Source: Vibrio diazotrophicus
Lineage (GTDB): Bacteria > Pseudomonadota > Gammaproteobacteria > Enterobacterales > Vibrionaceae
DNA: 64,000 nt
Direction: 5' to 3'
NCBI RefSeq assembly: GCF_038452265.1
Contig: NZ_CP151842.1
Location: forward strand, 1,240,001-1,304,000
In this document: positions 8,836 to 17,306 of the stretch, in pieces
Numbering within the stretch: the stretch's first letter is position 1
How the letters are laid out: the number at the start of each line of letters is the position of its first letter
The notes under the pieces: generated by a model
Told to the model about the DNA's origin: nothing
Seen by the model: the letters and a program-made list of their open reading frames with translations, nothing else
Database searches by the model: none
Program-made: the position numbers and the translations under genes

Positions 8836-10482
8836 TTACGCGCTTAGGATACTTTGCGCCATCTGTTCAATTTGGCGCATTAAGTTAGGCGCCTGTTGAA
8901 CAATCTTACGTTGCTCATCTAGCACCGAATGCAGAATATCGTGCGTCGTTAACGGGTTTGCCAACACCACACGGAAAACGATCGTATTAAGTTGATCCCA
9001 ACATTTTGGATTTAACTGAGTACGTGATACGAATGATTTACCCGTTTCACGTTGAGTTTTTTGCACAAACTTGGTCAACTCATTGAGCAATTCATTAAGA
9101 GCGAGCTTCTGCTTAGCATCCGCTTTTTCTAATGCCTGTTTAATATGTGCTGGCAAATAACGATATGTCAGAAGGCATAGCTCTGGTTCTGATACCAACT
9201 CAAAATCAGGTTGAGCTTTAATTAAATCAGCAAAATAGCGTGCTTTAGCGATACTTTGGTCGATCAGAAGTTCATAACCAGCTCGGCTAATAATGTGCAT
9301 GCTTGCATAAACCAGCATTGCCATACCCGAGCGAGAACCTTCTAATGTATGACTACCGAGATCTTTTGAGCCTTTACGCAAGATATATTGAGCGTGGTGT
9401 TCAATCGACTTCATCGCGTCAGGGTCTTTAAACAACACCATACCCGCACCCATAGGGATGTAGAGCTGTTTATGGGCGTCAATCGTTACTGAATCCGCCA
9501 GTTCGATACCGTCGAGTAGGTGACGGTGGTTATTCGACATTAATGTCGCGCCGCCCCAAGCTGCATCGATGTGGAAGTGGCAGCCTTCGTCTTGGCAAAC
9601 TTTCGCAATTTCTCTTAACGGGTCGATATTACCTGTTTCGGTCGTACCAGCGACACCAATAACCGCAAACGGTTTGATGTTTTGTTGTTTAAGCTGGGCG
9701 ATTTTATCTTGTAGGTCTTTAGGGCAGATGCGGTTGTTATCCGCAGTTTTTACGGACACTAAGCCTTCTTGCCCGATACCAAGAACATCTGCTGCCTTCT
9801 TGAGAGAGTAGTGACCACGTTCGGAAACGAGAACAGCCAAGCCTTCATAACCATAATGCTTCATGGCTTTGAACAGACCTTCTTTTTCTACGCCTTTAAA
9901 GCTGCCTTGCGCTTTTAATGCTTTGTTGCGTGCGACCCAAAGTGCAGTGATGTTGGCGATGGTTCCGCCAGAGCAGAAAGCACCTAAAGAATGTTCTGCA
10001 CTGTGCATCCAAGAGGAGTAGAAGCCGTCATCACGGTTGTAAATCAAGCGATGTAACATACCTAAAACCTGACGCTCTAAAGGCGTGAAAGCTTTCGATG
10101 TTTCAATTTTTACCAAGTTTTGGTTTAAGGCAATCATGATTTTTGACAGCGGCATTAAGAAGTAAGGCAAAGCCGACGTCATATGACCAATAAAACTTGG
10201 TGAAGCGGTATGAACAGAGTGAGACACAAGGGTGTCTAGCAGATGCTGCGTATGGTCAGACACAAATTCCGGCTGCTCCGGAATGTGAGCATCGGAGAAA
10301 TCTTTTTCGATATCCTTGAGAGATTTCTCTTCGGCAACGATATGCTCTCGCAAAAACTTGTTTAGATTGCGTGAGAGTTCTTCTTCTATTCTGGTCAGCG
10401 TTGAGTCTGGCCCTTCTGGTACGGTGAAGATTCGAAGCAGAGATTCGAAATTCGCATCAGCGGTTCTTTGTTCTGATACCAT
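8836..10482 (-). CDS. panP: Pyridoxal-dependent aspartate 1-decarboxylase PanP
   Basis: Makes beta-alanine from L-aspartate for pantothenate and coenzyme A synthesis, replacing pyruvoyl-type PanD in vibrios. From ATG 10482 it has 548 residues, the length of Vibrio PanP. It is a group II PLP decarboxylase: the PLP-anchoring aspartate is in HIDAAWGG (D306) and the Schiff-base lysine in IDAHKQL (K338). Such genes are often labelled glutamate decarboxylase, but the full-length match to Vibrio PanP argues against that. A 15-codon upstream extension to 10527 is open but lacks a ribosome site. Confidence 0.88.
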   Translation of the reverse strand: MVSEQRTADANFESLLRIFTVPEGPDSTLTRIEEELSRNLNKFLREHIVAEEKSLKDIEKDFSDAHIPEQPEFVSDHTQHLLDTLVSHSVHTASPSFIGHMTSALPYFLMPLSKIMIALNQNLVKIETSKAFTPLERQVLGMLHRLIYNRDDGFYSSWMHSAEHSLGAFCSGGTIANITALWVARNKALKAQGSFKGVEKEGLFKAMKHYGYEGLAVLVSERGHYSLKKAADVLGIGQEGLVSVKTADNNRICPKDLQDKIAQLKQQNIKPFAVIGVAGTTETGNIDPLREIAKVCQDEGCHFHIDAAWGGATLMSNNHRHLLDGIELADSVTIDAHKQLYIPMGAGMVLFKDPDAMKSIEHHAQYILRKGSKDLGSHTLEGSRSGMAMLVYASMHIISRAGYELLIDQSIAKARYFADLIKAQPDFELVSEPELCLLTYRYLPAHIKQALEKADAKQKLALNELLNELTKFVQKTQRETGKSFVSRTQLNPKCWDQLNTIVFRVVLANPLTTHDILHSVLDEQRKIVQQAPNLMRQIEQMAQSILSA

Positions 10483-10531
10483 GTCGCGTCTATATATAGT
10501 TGTAGTTTTAGGGTTGCAGCGGGACAATCTA

Positions 10532-10556
10532 AACGAAAACGGGACTAATGTCCCGT
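10532..10556 (-). terminator. Terminator upstream of panP, after the small exported protein gene
   Basis: Perfect stem ACGGGAC / GTCCCGT with a four-base loop, followed on the minus strand by TTTCGTTT. It separates the gene ending at 10608 from panP. Confidence 0.75.
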
Positions 10557-10607
10557 CTTAATTCGGAAAGCCTAAATTACGAAAATTATGAGCTAAAAAA
10601 TGTACTT

Positions 10608-11120
10608 TTACTTACATTCAATTTTTTCTAGTTTCGCAATCGCATTATTGTAACGGTTAAGCGCAGTGTCGATTTGTTTCGGGTGGCTTAAAAGCTCTGC
10701 AAATGCGGAACGTAACTCATAATTTTTTTCGTGCGGTTTTGATTGGCGATCATCGAAGGTGGTTTTGGCGATTTTTCCTAGCTCATCACTGCGTGATGCC
10801 AGTACTTTAATGTCGTGTTGTTCAAGCTTTAGCCAAGCTTCAACAGGTTGGCTTGTTGCTACTTTTGATGCATCGTTATCCAGATAGTAGTGTACTGCTG
10901 CACGGTTAAGTTCGAAGTGGTTTTTACGACCTTCTAGAAACCATTGGCTAACATCCGCCAGCTCTGGGTAACTATCTGTAGTGAGTTGTGCAAGATCCTC
11001 ATACCACCCTAAAGAAGCATCAATGTATGCGTCATACTTACCAGCGAAGCACTGATTATCTGCGGCAGCCGCACTTAGAGAAGTGGCGGAAAGAAGTAGT
11101 GTGGATAGAAGGCGTTTCAT
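10608..11120 (-). CDS. Uncharacterised exported protein
   Basis: The family is not recognised. The 170-residue product starts at ATG 11120, which follows AAAGGAA on the minus strand; an open 29-codon upstream extension has no ribosome site and would bury the signal peptide. Residues 1-21 (MKRLLSTLLLSATSLSAAAA) are a clear Sec signal with an AxA cleavage site. The mature part is helical and charged and has only two cysteines, one at each end (NQCF and IECK), which could form a disulfide linking the termini in the periplasm. Terminators or gaps isolate it from its neighbours. Confidence 0.75.
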   Translation of the reverse strand: MKRLLSTLLLSATSLSAAAADNQCFAGKYDAYIDASLGWYEDLAQLTTDSYPELADVSQWFLEGRKNHFELNRAAVHYYLDNDASKVATSQPVEAWLKLEQHDIKVLASRSDELGKIAKTTFDDRQSKPHEKNYELRSAFAELLSHPKQIDTALNRYNNAIAKLEKIECK

Positions 11121-11254
11121 AACTGTTCCTTTGTTAACTATTGTTATTATGCTCTCGCGGACCTTGTTTTGACGCGCTGGCATTTCTTTTTTATGTTGGG
11201 CTGACAAATTCGTCTTTTATAAGCGTTGCATAATGTACATAAATTCTCATGCAA

Positions 11255-12160
11255 TTAGTGCGAGAGAGATACAAAAAATAGCATCAAAACTGGAACGAGC
11301 AAGCTTAGTATAAATCCGCTGACGATAGCGACAGGAACACAACGAACTCCCCCGGTAGTTTGAATCACCGGAAGCGTAAAGTCCATCGCCGTTGCGCCAG
11401 CATATCCAATCGATGTGCAAGGCATACGGCCAATAAACATAGGGATAAGAACTAAAGATATCAGTTCACGCAGCAATTCAATCAGGAAAGAAGCACCACC
11501 AAAAACAGGGCCGAATGCATCGCCCATCAGAATGCCTGCTAAAGAATACCAGCCAAAACCTGATGCCATCGCAAGCCCTTGGTAGAGAGAAATATCCAAA
11601 ATGAATGAAGCGATTACGCCGCCAACAAGGCTAGTGACTACGATGACACTGGCGATAACCATGCCATGTTTATTCAGCAAAATTTGACCAAGCGATAAGC
11701 CACTATTTCTTAACTGAATGCCAATAAAGAACAGCAGAACAAATAGAATCCACTCACTTGCGGTGTCTACCCAACTCAGATCAAAGCCAAGTACGATACC
11801 TATGACTAATCCTCCTCCGACAACTAAAATCAGCTTTGCAGATTCCAGAGCCATTCGGGATAGAGGTAATTTGGTGTGGCTAACATCGGTTTCTAATGGC
11901 AGAAGTTTATCGACAAATGGCAAAACAGCTAGGTTGCAGCTACCAATCACGAGGAAGAACACCGCTGTATATTTAATGATGAGCTGTAAGTTGTCACCCA
12001 GATTGTCTAGAGATGCAAGACTTAATCCCATAAGGAATAAGATGACATAAACAAGCGATGCAGTCGCACTGTTAAGTTTTGCTAGCCAATTTTTATTGTC
12101 AATAGAGAACAGATACCCCACCACAAGTGGGGCAAAGATAAACAACATCCCTGAAAGCAT
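11255..12160 (-). CDS. lysO: L-lysine exporter LysO
   Basis: Inner-membrane exporter of lysine and the analogue thialysine (formerly YbjE, DUF340). The 301 residues give about eight hydrophobic helices, and the ASGFGWYSL and GATAMDFTLPV segments are hallmark conserved stretches of LysO. ATG 12160 has GAGGAA seven bases upstream. It begins 19 bases after the stop of the HDOD gene on the same strand with no terminator, so the two are probably co-transcribed, an unusual pairing. In E. coli the gene is controlled by ArgR; no clear ARG box was seen here. Confidence 0.9.
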   Translation of the reverse strand: MLSGMLFIFAPLVVGYLFSIDNKNWLAKLNSATASLVYVILFLMGLSLASLDNLGDNLQLIIKYTAVFFLVIGSCNLAVLPFVDKLLPLETDVSHTKLPLSRMALESAKLILVVGGGLVIGIVLGFDLSWVDTASEWILFVLLFFIGIQLRNSGLSLGQILLNKHGMVIASVIVVTSLVGGVIASFILDISLYQGLAMASGFGWYSLAGILMGDAFGPVFGGASFLIELLRELISLVLIPMFIGRMPCTSIGYAGATAMDFTLPVIQTTGGVRCVPVAIVSGFILSLLVPVLMLFFVSLSH

Positions 12161-12179
12161 ACATTCCTCGAAATAAGGT

Positions 12180-13100
12180 CTAGAAACCGCTGGCGTTTAT
12201 AACCGCTCTAAGTTTTGAATTAAATTCCATATCGCTAAGATTGCTCAGGTTAAAGAGAACTTCCGCACCAGTCGTATTGATTTCTACTTCGTGATCATCA
12301 ATAGCATCGTCTTGTTTTCTAAACATAAGCAAGTGGTTTGATATTCGTGCTACATCAAGGTAACTGACTTCGAAAGAATGTTCCACACTTTGTTTGTTGC
12401 AACATACGTCTAAAAAGTCAGCATCGAAGCCCCAATGCTTTAATACCAAATGACTGGTGTCTGAACAGCGGGAGTGAAAAATCTGTAGAGCAATGTCTTG
12501 ATTAAGGTAGTTACCGTTTTCCAGATACTGATGGTACTCGTTGACCAAGCAAAACAATCCAATGTCAGCCAGTAAACCAACAAGCAGGGATTTTTCCTGC
12601 TCCAGATGATGATAGTGTTCCGGGTCGAGTTCTTTAAAGGCCTGTGTTACCAACACCATGGTCGCACCCAACTCCCGAGAAACGGTAGCACTGTGCATCA
12701 ATATGTTGTTGCACTCTTTACTCAAGTTTGTGGCGTGTTTTAACTGCTCAATAGCTTGAGCTGTCACGATATCTCTAACGCGCAAAATACCTAGCCGTGA
12801 AACGGCAGTGGTCAAGTCATTGCAGGTAATATTACGGCGGTTAAAAATCACGGAGTTCGCAATGCGAATCACAACGGCGGCAAGGCTAGGATCATCGGCA
12901 AGGCAATTTGCTACATCAGAAACTGTGGTCGATTCTTGTGACGACATTTTTTGTATTTGCAATACCACATCTGGTATCGGTGGGAGGGTAATTCTCCCTG
13001 TATTGATCGAGGTTTCTACAAGTTTCGCAAACTCGCTCTCGACTCCCTTGATCAGAAGTTGTTTGTTGTCTGGAAGCCAGTAAAAAGATAAGTGATTCAT
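12180..13100 (-). CDS. HDOD-domain signalling protein
   Basis: The 306-residue cytoplasmic protein is mainly one HDOD domain (about residues 30-240), the HD-related output module common in two-component and c-di-GMP networks. The segment ITLPPIPDVVLQIQKM is the typical HDOD entry (LPPLP-like), followed by VSDVANCLADDPSLAAVVIRIANS. The HD metal ligands are not conserved, so catalysis is unlikely and a scaffold or regulatory role is inferred. It has no receiver or GGDEF domain of its own. It lies upstream of lysO in one transcription unit and divergent from tfoX. Confidence 0.82.
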   Translation of the reverse strand: MNHLSFYWLPDNKQLLIKGVESEFAKLVETSINTGRITLPPIPDVVLQIQKMSSQESTTVSDVANCLADDPSLAAVVIRIANSVIFNRRNITCNDLTTAVSRLGILRVRDIVTAQAIEQLKHATNLSKECNNILMHSATVSRELGATMVLVTQAFKELDPEHYHHLEQEKSLLVGLLADIGLFCLVNEYHQYLENGNYLNQDIALQIFHSRCSDTSHLVLKHWGFDADFLDVCCNKQSVEHSFEVSYLDVARISNHLLMFRKQDDAIDDHEVEINTTGAEVLFNLSNLSDMEFNSKLRAVINASGF

Positions 13101-13430
13101 AAAAATTATTAGTAGGCAGAAGTCGGCATATTTTAACTTTCGCTAATGTGTATAAGCAACCGATTCCCTCTCAGTGCCGCTAATTTCTTCTATTGCAAGT
13201 CGAAAATCGGAATGTGGAAGGAATTTTTAAATCTTAAATACTTAAAAACGTACCAATGCGAGTCGATTCTCATTTTTGATAAATAAAAAGTGGTCGAGTG
13301 TGAGATATGCCCTGACTTAATTCGCTTCGTTAACTATCATAGTCGAATAACAAAGTAGGTATCCTCATAGCTATGAGGTGCTAATAATTAAATCATTAAT
13401 TTTATTCGCTAAATTGTACTGCTATCTGGT
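13101..13430. promoter_or_regulatory. Divergent HDOD / tfoX upstream region and tfoX leader
   Basis: About 330 bases that must contain promoters for both genes. A perfect 16-base palindrome, CCTCATAGCTATGAGG, lies at 13363-13378, and a shorter one, ACTATCATAGT, at about 13332-13342. Either could be an operator or an RNA hairpin of the tfoX leader. A TGTGA half-site near 13300 lacks a matching partner, so I do not call a CRP site. Confidence 0.5.
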
Positions 13431-13465
13431 GATCTTTCTTAATCGGGGAATTTGATTAAAGGGTC
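13431..13465 (+). promoter_or_regulatory. Hairpin sequestering the tfoX ribosome binding site
   Basis: The left arm GATCTTTCTTAATC (13431-13444) pairs with the right arm GATTAAAGGGTC (13454-13465), giving 12 pairs (three are G-U) with a two-base bulge and a nine-base loop. The right arm contains the AAAGGG Shine-Dalgarno and ends one base before ATG 13467. In V. cholerae, tfoX translation is off until the chitin-induced small RNA TfoR base-pairs with the leader; this structure fits that mechanism. Confidence 0.7.
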
Positions 13466-13466
13466 A

Positions 13467-14057
13467 ATGACTATGGTAGAGCGAACATTTTTCGACTATG
13501 TAAATAAGTTTGGTGAAAGCCAACAGCGTTCAATGTTTGGTGGTATAGGTTTATTCCAAGAAGATGCTATGTATGCGTTGTTAACTAACGATTGCATATA
13601 TATCCGCGGTGGAGAGGAGTTAGACGATCAGTTAACCGCGTTAGGTTGTGAAAAGTACCGTCATGTGAAGAAACAAACTGTAGCGACAGTTAACTACTAT
13701 GACATCACAGACCTTTACTCGAGTAATTATCAAGAATTAGATGCCATTGTTGGTACGTCAATTAAAAACGCAGTTTCTCAACGTGTTGTGCAAAAGTCGT
13801 CGCTGAACCGTCGTCTGCGCGATTTGCCTAACATGCAGCTTACATTGGAGAGAATGGTTAAAAAATCCGGTGTCGATGATGTAGATACATTTATAAAGCT
13901 AGGTGCTCCAACGGTGTTTAATAAAGTTTGTCAGACCTATGGTAATGACGTTGATATTAAACTGTTGTGGAAATTTGCTGGGGCGATTGAAGGGATTCAT
14001 TGGAAACTACTGCAAGAGCCTCGTAAACGTCAGTTATTAGAGAGTTGCCAGCGTTAA
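13467..14057 (+). CDS. tfoX: Competence regulator TfoX (Sxy family)
   Basis: Master activator of natural transformation genes in vibrios, acting with CRP and induced on chitin. The 196-residue protein has the TfoX N-terminal domain (about 1-100, with RSMFGGIGLF and VNYYDI) and the TfoX C-terminal helical domain (about 112-196, with LRDLPNM and GAIEGIHW). ATG 13467 or ATG 13473 may be the start; the AAAGGG site is three or nine bases away, so 13473 has better spacing. The paralogue TfoY usually carries a c-di-GMP riboswitch, which is absent here, supporting TfoX. The neighbours (HDOD, outer-membrane protein, HK/RR, panP) match the V. cholerae tfoX locus as I recall it. Confidence 0.92.
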   Translation: MTMVERTFFDYVNKFGESQQRSMFGGIGLFQEDAMYALLTNDCIYIRGGEELDDQLTALGCEKYRHVKKQTVATVNYYDITDLYSSNYQELDAIVGTSIKNAVSQRVVQKSSLNRRLRDLPNMQLTLERMVKKSGVDDVDTFIKLGAPTVFNKVCQTYGNDVDIKLLWKFAGAIEGIHWKLLQEPRKRQLLESCQR

Positions 14058-14065
14058 TCCAATTA

Positions 14066-14099
14066 AAAAGCCGAAGTGTTAAACTTCGGCTTTTCTTTT
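14066..14099 (+). terminator. Terminator after tfoX
   Basis: AAAAGCCGAAGT / ACTTCGGCTTTT stem with a short loop followed by CTTTTT, directly after the tfoX stop. It may also serve the converging outer-membrane protein gene. Confidence 0.85.
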
Positions 14100-14121
14100 T
14101 CATGTGGCTACTAGATTCAAA

Positions 14122-14670
14122 TTAAAGCTTGAAGCGAGTAGTAAACATAATTTGGTCACCATAAGAGTCGTTGAAACGAGCTTCAGCACCAATTGAGAAT
14201 AACTCTGTTGAGTGGAATCGTGCGTAGAAAGAAGCAATCCAGTCATCGTTGTCTTCAATTGAAACGTAACCGCCTTTGCCACCCACTTCAAGTTGTGGAC
14301 CTAACCATTGGCGAATACCCAAATTTAGCTCCATACCAGTATCTGCACTTGCGCCGTCTTTTTTATCTTCAATGCGGAAAAGCATTTCACCAGTGAAATC
14401 AGCCCAGTTATTTACTGGTGCGTGGAAGCCAAAACCGGCAGCGGCAGCGTAATCGCTCTCAAGTTCAGAATCGATTCGGCCAATTACGTGAGCGTTTGGG
14501 TGAATTGATTTGCTGATACCAGCACCAAAAGTCATTGGGCTCGCACCAATTCGAGCTTCTGCATAGTCATAACTAAAGTTGCTCATAATTGATGGGCTGT
14601 TACGGTCAACTTCGGCTAAGCTTTGTCCCGAAGCAATTAGTAGTGCTGCTGCAATGATTGTTTTACGCAT
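14122..14670 (-). CDS. Small outer-membrane beta-barrel protein
   Basis: The 182-residue protein has a clear signal peptide (MRKTIIAAALLIASGQSLA, cleavage before EVDRN). The mature part alternates polar and hydrophobic residues in short strands with many glycines and aromatics (for example GAGISKSIHPNAHVIGRID and FYARFHSTELFSIGAEARF), as in eight-stranded barrels. The last residue is Leu rather than the usual Phe, though RFKL ends a plausible final strand. No function can be assigned. It converges with tfoX and is transcribed alone. Confidence 0.75.
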   Translation of the reverse strand: MRKTIIAAALLIASGQSLAEVDRNSPSIMSNFSYDYAEARIGASPMTFGAGISKSIHPNAHVIGRIDSELESDYAAAAGFGFHAPVNNWADFTGEMLFRIEDKKDGASADTGMELNLGIRQWLGPQLEVGGKGGYVSIEDNDDWIASFYARFHSTELFSIGAEARFNDSYGDQIMFTTRFKL

Positions 14671-14857
14671 AGTTACGGTAAACCTGTTTTTATCGTTAAT
14701 TCCATGGTTTTAAAGAAGGATTCGTATTTTCTCCTGAATCCAGCTTCAACTCTTTTGACATCATAAAGCATTGATGTATAGAGAAACCATCAAAAAATGT
14801 CATAGTTTTGTCGTTTGTAGAATTCTAGCAATTTAAATGCCAGCTTATTAGAGAAGG

Positions 14858-15355
14858 TTACTCTCCAAAATCCATACGCTTCTCTGCGATAGCGTTGAGT
14901 ATTTTCTCGGTATCCAGAACTCTCACCCAAGGCATAAGATCTTTCTCATTTTCAATTACATAGTGGGTAAGCTGTTCTTTAACTACTTGTCTCAGTTGTT
15001 CGCCCATCCATGGCTTAGCAATAAAAAAGTCTAGACTTGCATGGTTAACCGCTTCTACGGTGTCGTTGAGTCCGGCTTGCCCTGTTAACAAAACCTTACG
15101 AGTTTTTGCTGTATCTGGTTCATCATTCAGTTCAATTAAAAAACTAATTCCGGTCTGTTCTGGCATGATGTGGTCACATAGGATCAATGCTAATGCGACT
15201 TCTTGCTCGCGGTAGTCTTCAATAACTGACTTGGCTTCGCTAACAGACTGTGCGGCTTCAACAATGAAGTGTTCTTCAAAGCAATCAATATCCTGCATGA
15301 CGCTATCAAGTACTTCTCGTTCATCATCGACACATAAAATCATGAATTTGTTCAT
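14858..15355 (-). CDS. Single-domain response regulator with C-terminal tail
   Basis: Receiver protein of 165 residues. The acidic pair D10/D11, phosphoacceptor D61, T91 and K114 are all present, so it should be phosphorylatable. No DNA-binding or enzymatic output domain follows; instead a tail of about 40 residues (HYVIENEKDLM...VLDTEKILNAI) closely resembles the region after the N-terminal receiver-like domain of the adjacent kinase. ATG 15355 has AAGGAA upstream on the minus strand. It lies 13 bases after the kinase gene, so the two form an operon and presumably a phosphorelay pair. Confidence 0.88.
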   Translation of the reverse strand: MNKFMILCVDDEREVLDSVMQDIDCFEEHFIVEAAQSVSEAKSVIEDYREQEVALALILCDHIMPEQTGISFLIELNDEPDTAKTRKVLLTGQAGLNDTVEAVNHASLDFFIAKPWMGEQLRQVVKEQLTHYVIENEKDLMPWVRVLDTEKILNAIAEKRMDFGE

Positions 15356-15368
15356 GTTATTTTCCTTA

Positions 15369-17306
15369 TTAATCAGTGCTGGCGAGGAGTAAAGGAAGCC
15401 ATACTCGCATGTTTGTGTATTCGCCGAGCTTAGACTCAACGTCAATCCAGCCGTTATGTTGATGCATAATTTGCTGGCAAATAGAAAGCCCAATACCTAA
15501 GCCAAAATTACCTTCACGTTTCGTTGTGTAATTAAGTTCGAAAATCTTCTCTCTGGTTTCTTCTGAAATACCGTGCCCGTTATCTTTGAAGCTAACAACG
15601 GCATAGGTTTGCCCGTCTTTCTCTCCCAAATAAGAGTGTATTTCTAACACGCCTCTGTCAGGGAAAGCGTCTATCGCGTTAGAAATTAAGTTCGTCCACA
15701 CTTGTTGAAGTGCAATTGGTAGGCAGCGCACGGGCGGGATAGATGAATACTCTTTAACTAATTTATGAAGTTTCAATCGGTTTTCAAAAATGACCAGCGT
15801 ATCCTCGATACCTTCATGGATATCAACCACATGGAAGGTTTCATCATCCGCTCGTGCATAGCCTTTTAGGCTCTTAACCATATCGGTAATTCTTTGCGCA
15901 CACACCTTGATGGAACGAAGAGTGCTACCGGTCAGATGGTAGCGCTCTAATGATTCCAAGTTCTTCAACATGGCATCTGGATTTGATTTGGCCTGTTTGA
16001 TGGACTCTTCGTTATTATTAAGGCCAAGTTTAACCATTTTCTTAGCGAGAAGACGGTTGTGTATTTGGTTTTCCAGCAGTTTAGCGAGCTCACGTTCTTC
16101 TGAAGTCGACATAGGTTTTGCCACCAGAGCCGCTTTGAGCATTTGTGAGCCTTGATGATTGGTTACTGAATCAGCGTATGACTCGACAATATTTTCAATA
16201 TTATTGGAGAGAGTGTCGGTACCGCGCAAAATTGCTGACACTGGGTTATTGAGTTCATGGGCAACACCGGCGACTAACTGCCCAAGCATCGCCATTTTTT
16301 CACCTTCAATTAATTGTTGATGCGCAGATTCCAGTGATTCGAGGGTTTCTTGTAACTGTATTTTCGTGTTGATGCTTCTTTGTAAGCGTCGATTGAAGTG
16401 ACGCAATAACAGGTTGGTAAAAAGCGGCAATAAGCTGGTGTTGGTGTGCATGACTTTGGCAAATACATCTCTGTCTAGTTTAATCACCTCAGTTTTAGTC
16501 AACGTGATTGCGGTAGAGAAGGAGTTTTCGCCAGTCACAAATGACATCCCTCCAACGATATTCCCTTTTTGGTGCCTAACGACCTCGCGCTGTTGACCAT
16601 GTTTATCTTTTTTATAAAGAGCAACTTCTCCTTCAGTGATAAACCATAAAAAGCGGTTTTCCTGACCTTCGACAGTGAGCAAGTGCTCGGCGGAATATGT
16701 CCGACAAGCCTTAGTGTCATCGTGCTTATCAAAAAACTGATATAACGCGCCAATGACCTGATCAGCCAGTTCAGCGTCGGTTAACTGATGGTACTCAGAG
16801 ATAAAACCTTGCCGGTAAGAGTGCATTTTGTTGTCGATATGTGAACGCAAAAGCCTTTGCTGATCAAGAACACTGCTGTAGTGAAGAGCGTTATCTTTGT
16901 CATTTTCTAACACATAGGTGGTGAGTTCTTGGACGACAGTTTTATAAAGCACGTTGTCTTGCAGGGGCTTAGTTAAGCAGTAATCCAGTCGACCTTCATT
17001 GACAGCACTGACGATCGCCTGAATATCTTGACCGCAACTGATCAGAACTTTACGAGCTGTCTTGGTGTTGTCCATTCTGTCCAGATGAATCAAAAAGTCC
17101 GCACCGTTTAAATTCTCGTTATGGCTGGCGATGACTAACGCTACCGTTTGATTCTGAGATTCCAGATACTCCAGCGCCTGCTGAGCTTCTTCAAAAGAAT
17201 CGGCGGTATGAAGGTCAAACTTAGTGGCGAACGAGCGCAGTTCATGTCGCCATTGTTCGATACTAATAGGGTTGTTATCTAAGCAGAGTAGGGCGTATTG
17301 ATTCAC
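15369..17306 (-). CDS. Hybrid-type sensor histidine kinase with degenerate receiver and cyclic-nucleotide-binding-like domain
   Basis: Cytoplasmic kinase of 645 residues with no membrane segment. Residues 1-125 form a receiver fold, but the phosphoacceptor position is Ser61 (IASHNE) and the acidic pair is D10/N11, so it should not accept phosphate. Residues about 200-300 resemble a cNMP-binding (Crp-like) effector domain (GEVALYKKD, KGNIVGGMSFVTGE). A coiled segment (about 310-340) leads to the HisKA box with H350 (GVAHELNNP), then a HATPase domain with N box (NLISNAIDAF), DNGHGI and GLGIGLSI. Its partner is the response regulator immediately downstream. The signal is unknown. Confidence 0.9.
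   Translation of the reverse strand: MNQYALLCLDNNPISIEQWRHELRSFATKFDLHTADSFEEAQQALEYLESQNQTVALVIASHNENLNGADFLIHLDRMDNTKTARKVLISCGQDIQAIVSAVNEGRLDYCLTKPLQDNVLYKTVVQELTTYVLENDKDNALHYSSVLDQQRLLRSHIDNKMHSYRQGFISEYHQLTDAELADQVIGALYQFFDKHDDTKACRTYSAEHLLTVEGQENRFLWFITEGEVALYKKDKHGQQREVVRHQKGNIVGGMSFVTGENSFSTAITLTKTEVIKLDRDVFAKVMHTNTSLLPLFTNLLLRHFNRRLQRSINTKIQLQETLESLESAHQQLIEGEKMAMLGQLVAGVAHELNNPVSAILRGTDTLSNNIENIVESYADSVTNHQGSQMLKAALVAKPMSTSEERELAKLLENQIHNRLLAKKMVKLGLNNNEESIKQAKSNPDAMLKNLESLERYHLTGSTLRSIKVCAQRITDMVKSLKGYARADDETFHVVDIHEGIEDTLVIFENRLKLHKLVKEYSSIPPVRCLPIALQQVWTNLISNAIDAFPDRGVLEIHSYLGEKDGQTYAVVSFKDNGHGISEETREKIFELNYTTKREGNFGLGIGLSICQQIMHQHNGWIDVESKLGEYTNMRVWLPLLLASTD

Noticed and set aside
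11718..12050. 110-codon plus-strand frame opposite lysO
   Set aside because: Antisense to a conserved membrane protein with no independent support.
13295..13320. Possible CRP site before tfoX (TGTGA near 13300)
   Set aside because: Only one half-site is present; no TCACA-like partner at the right spacing.
13101..13466. c-di-GMP riboswitch upstream of the TfoX-family gene (as found for tfoY)
   Set aside because: None of the conserved GEMM-like core elements were recognised; the short ribosome-site hairpin fits tfoX instead.
15356..15493. Longer form of the response regulator overlapping the kinase gene
   Set aside because: The additional residues come from the kinase coding region in another frame; the receiver begins at ATG 15355 with its own ribosome site.
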